Assembly (NCBI GenBank): GCA_014728745.1
Contig: WJLC01000022.1
Span: forward strand, 1 to 14,830
Reading direction: 5' to 3'
Source of the DNA: Candidatus Pacearchaeota archaeon
GTDB taxonomy: Archaea > Nanobdellota > Nanobdellia > Pacearchaeales > GW2011-AR1
DNA length: 14,830 bases
The first letter of the stretch is position 1; each line of letters opens with the position of its first letter. The position numbers and the translations under genes were made by a program. The notes beneath the pieces were generated by a model. The model was not told the origin of the DNA. It ran no database searches and saw nothing but the letters and a program-made list of their open reading frames with translations. This document shows positions 12,098 through 14,830 of the stretch, piece after piece.

Positions 12098-14830
12098 ATG
12101 AAAAAAGAGGCAATATTTTTGATTATTGTTGTTCTGGCAGGAAGTTTCTTTTTTGCAGAATGGACAGAGCAAACTGATACTAACATGACAGGGTATGCTG
12201 TCTCTGATACAGGTGTTAGAGTTGAAAAAAGCATTGTTGAAAAAGTTGAGAAAAATGAATCAGTTAGAGTAAATATTCAATTAAAGAAAAATGGAGATTC
12301 CATAAAAAATGTTGAAAAAGCTCTTGAGGGGAAAATAAAGCATAGGTTTGAGAAAAAGGGCGAGGTTTCTGCTGTTATTTCAAAAAAAGAATTAGAGAAT
12401 TTAGAAAACAATTCTGAAGTTGAGATCATAGATCCTGTTGGCATTAGAAGTATTGCATTAGATGACTCAGTTCCTTTAGTTAATGCCTCAAGTATTTGGG
12501 CAATTCAATCAAATGAAGTAAATCTTACTGGAAAAGGAGAGACCATATGTATTATTGACACTGGTATAGATTTAGACCATCCTGACTTAGGAGGATGTTT
12601 TGGAGAAAACAATCCTGATTCTAGCTGTAAAATACTTGGAGGAATAGATTACTGTGCTGATGATACAACATGCACAAGCACAGATAGCAATCCTAATGAT
12701 GCTCATGGACATGGAAGCCATGTTGCTGGAATTGCTGCTGCAAATGGAAGCTTAGATGGTGTTGCTCCAGGAGCAAAGTTAATAATTATCAAGGCTGCTA
12801 ATTCCACAGGTACTTTTTGGGATGATGACCTTGCAAAGGCAATTGAATGGTGCACAAACAATGCATCTACATTCAATATAAGTGTTATAAGCATGAGTCT
12901 TGGAGGAGGTCTTTACAGCAGTTATTGCAATTCTGATCCATTGGCAGATGAAATAAATGCTGCTGTTGCAAACAATATCTCTGTTGTAGTTGCAAGTGGG
13001 AATGATGGAAGCACTTCTCAAATAAACGGTCCTGCCTGTGTTGAAAATGCAACACCTGTTGGTGGAAGTACAAAAAGCGATGGAATGTACTCTAATGGAA
13101 ACAGAAATTCAATAGTTCAACTGATTGCACCAGGAGTCAATATTAATTCAACTATACCAAACAATGCATACTCTACATTGACTGGAACATCAATGTCTAC
13201 GCCTCATGTGTCAGGAGCTGTTGCTATACTTAATCAATTTTTAAGATTAGAAAAGGGAATGGATTATACTCCTTCTCAGATTGAAGATGTTTTCAATGAT
13301 ACAGGTGAAAGAATTGATGATTCAGGAGGAAGTGGAGAAATCTTTTCAAGAATTAATGTTTATGGTGCTGTTTCTTCTCTAGATAATGAAATTAATAACA
13401 TTACCCTTCTTAGTCCATCTCATAATTCAAACAATGGATCTGGAAATGTAAGCTTTAGTTGCTATGCTCAAGATATTTTTGGATTAGAGAATGTAACATT
13501 TAATTTATGGAACAGCTCAGGAGAAGTTGTAAATGAAACTGTAGAAAGTGCAAGTGGAAATTCTACTTACACAATGAATCTTAATATAAGTAATTTAGAT
13601 AATGGGAGCTACACCTGGAACTGCATGGCTGTTGATTCACTAGGAAATTCAAACTGGAGCTCTTCTAACTTCACAAGAATTGTAGGAATCATGGAATCTG
13701 CATTAACAAGCCCTTCTAATAACACTTACAAAAACACTGCAAGTGAAGAGAATTTCACATGCTCAGGAAATGACAGTGTTGCTGATTTTGCAAATGTCAC
13801 ATTTTATTTATGGAACTCTAGCTCTCTCATATACAATACGACTGAATCAATAACAGGAAGTTCTAATTCAAGTATATTTAACTATACAATCTCAAACGAG
13901 GATAATTATGAGTGGAACTGCTACTTTAGGGATTCTGATGGCAACCTTATAAACACTGATAACTACACAATAACTTATGATGCTACTGCCCCTTCTATAA
14001 CTCTTATTGATCCTGATGAGGGTGAAACAACTTCAAGCACAGAAATTGATTTTCAATACAATGTAGTAGATGATAATCTAAAGAACTGCAGTCTCTTATT
14101 TGATGGTGTTATTAATCAGACAGATACAAGTGTAACCAGTGGAACAAACCAATTTGAAAATGCAGATGTTGAAACTGGAAATTTTGAATGGCAAATTAGA
14201 TGCTATGATTATGCTGGGAACACTGCAATAAGTTCTGAATGGGATTTATCAATAAGCACATCAAGTAGTGATGATGACGATGATGATGATTCCTCTTCAT
14301 CAGATGATAGTGATGATGACGATGATGATTCTACTGAAATAATTCCAACTGAAACAACTACTCCAGTAATATATAATCTTGGAGAATCCAGCTTAGAAAG
14401 AGGCTCTAACAAAGCACTTGTTGCAAATAGTAAACTAAATTTCAAAATAAACAATGAAGATCACAGTGTTACTATTGACAGTGTTTACAGCTCAAGTGCA
14501 AAAATAACTATTCAAAGTGATCCTAAGACAATTATTTTAAAAGAAGGGGAATCAGAAAAGTTTGAGCTTACAGGAGATAAGATTTATGACTTGCTTGTTG
14601 AGCTTCATAATATTATAGAAGCCACATCTAAGGCAAACATAACAGTAACATCAATAAGTGAAGAAATAGGAACAAGACAGGTCTCTGATGATAAATCTGA
14701 AAATAATAGTGGAGATACTGTTGGCTCAGGAAATGCAACTGAAAATGATTCTGGAGAAGGGATTAGTGAAAAAACAAAAATGATAATAATTGTTTCACTT
14801 CTTGGAGCAGTTGCTTTGGCAGGATTAGGA
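12098..14830 (+). CDS. Secreted, surface-anchored subtilisin-family serine protease (S8), 3' end outside window
   Basis: The frame is open for 911 codons to the window end. A signal peptide is at about residues 1-20 (basic KK, then AIFLIIVVLAGSFFFA). Residues 37-125 look like an I9-type propeptide that keeps the enzyme inactive until processed. The catalytic domain spans about 130-430: Asp154 (IIDTGID), His205 (HGSHVAG), oxyanion Asn302 (ASGNDGS) and Ser365 (GTSMSTPH), a complete S8 set. Three Ig-like repeats follow, from about 435, 535 and 630; the first two share NVTF-x-LWNSS. An Asp/Ser linker is at 725-750, then a strand-rich domain. A hydrophobic stretch begins at 895, probably the C-terminal membrane anchor, cut by the window. 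Many N-x-S/T sites suggest glycosylation. It probably digests protein at the cell surface. Confidence 0.93.
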   Translation, partial: MKKEAIFLIIVVLAGSFFFAEWTEQTDTNMTGYAVSDTGVRVEKSIVEKVEKNESVRVNIQLKKNGDSIKNVEKALEGKIKHRFEKKGEVSAVISKKELENLENNSEVEIIDPVGIRSIALDDSVPLVNASSIWAIQSNEVNLTGKGETICIIDTGIDLDHPDLGGCFGENNPDSSCKILGGIDYCADDTTCTSTDSNPNDAHGHGSHVAGIAAANGSLDGVAPGAKLIIIKAANSTGTFWDDDLAKAIEWCTNNASTFNISVISMSLGGGLYSSYCNSDPLADEINAAVANNISVVVASGNDGSTSQINGPACVENATPVGGSTKSDGMYSNGNRNSIVQLIAPGVNINSTIPNNAYSTLTGTSMSTPHVSGAVAILNQFLRLEKGMDYTPSQIEDVFNDTGERIDDSGGSGEIFSRINVYGAVSSLDNEINNITLLSPSHNSNNGSGNVSFSCYAQDIFGLENVTFNLWNSSGEVVNETVESASGNSTYTMNLNISNLDNGSYTWNCMAVDSLGNSNWSSSNFTRIVGIMESALTSPSNNTYKNTASEENFTCSGNDSVADFANVTFYLWNSSSLIYNTTESITGSSNSSIFNYTISNEDNYEWNCYFRDSDGNLINTDNYTITYDATAPSITLIDPDEGETTSSTEIDFQYNVVDDNLKNCSLLFDGVINQTDTSVTSGTNQFENADVETGNFEWQIRCYDYAGNTAISSEWDLSISTSSSDDDDDDDSSSSDDSDDDDDDSTEIIPTETTTPVIYNLGESSLERGSNKALVANSKLNFKINNEDHSVTIDSVYSSSAKITIQSDPKTIILKEGESEKFELTGDKIYDLLVELHNIIEATSKANITVTSISEEIGTRQVSDDKSENNSGDTVGSGNATENDSGEGISEKTKMIIIVSLLGAVALAGLG
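14264..14332 (+). repeat. GAT/GAC microsatellite encoding an Asp/Ser linker
   Basis: Two runs of GAT/GAC codons separated by Ser codons encode the acidic linker at residues 723-746 of the protease. The unit AGTGATGATGACGATGATG occurs twice, so unit number may vary between strains. Confidence 0.85.

Noticed and set aside
12025..13073. Several - strand frames across the protease gene
   Set aside because: The + strand frame is continuous and has a complete S8 catalytic set; these are shadows.
14209..14454. Ser-rich - strand frame of 81 residues
   Set aside because: Antisense of the GAT/GAC repeat in the protease linker.

Overview
The window looks like part of the chromosome of an AT-rich, small-genome archaeon, most probably a DPANN lineage of the Woesearchaeota/Pacearchaeota type. 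The archaeal signature genes are the RNA polymerase stalk subunit Rpo7, Spt4, ribosomal proteins S24e and S27ae, a Fcf1/Utp24-like PIN protein and a Dph6-type diphthamide enzyme. Genes are packed with very short gaps. TATA boxes lie about 26 bases upstream of many start codons, so many transcripts are probably leaderless. No rRNA, CRISPR array, insertion sequence or phage gene was seen. The lineage is inferred from gene content and style, not from a marker tree.

Region by region: (1) 1-1307, + strand: the lysine-rich tail of an unknown gene overlapping hisS. (2) 1337-3401, - strand: a two-gene unit of a 539-residue protein with a transglutaminase-like Cys-His-Asp core and a 138-residue orphan. 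(3) tRNA-Ala(GGC) at 3524-3594. (4) 3604-5841, - strand: dph6 cotranscribed with a stand-alone response-regulator receiver, then scpA. (5) 5842-6301: a 460-base region without an evident protein gene. It holds a good BRE/TATA promoter, a tandem operator-like repeat and a long near-perfect hairpin followed by a T-tract, which together look like a small RNA gene. (6) 6302-6604, + strand: a small histidine-rich orphan. (7) 6618-9432, - strand: the conserved archaeal cluster PIN - rpo7 - spt4 - rps24e - rps27ae, with an orphan gene inserted between the PIN gene and rpo7. (8) 9501-10774, + strand: an HTH-like protein and a second, larger PIN protein. (9) tRNA-Trp(CCA) at 10830-10900, then a membrane-anchored proline-rich protein. 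(10) A DUF192 protein on the - strand. (11) 12098 to the window end, + strand: a large secreted subtilisin-family protease with Ig-like repeats, an Asp/Ser linker and the start of a C-terminal membrane anchor.

Functionally most of the window is information processing: tRNA charging, two tRNAs, transcription stalk and elongation factor, ribosomal proteins, rRNA processing, EF2 modification and chromosome condensation. The less expected parts are the transglutaminase-like two-gene unit, the structured RNA candidate, the shared charged tails of S24e and S27ae (a 63-bp repeat with one mismatch), and the orphan receiver domain.
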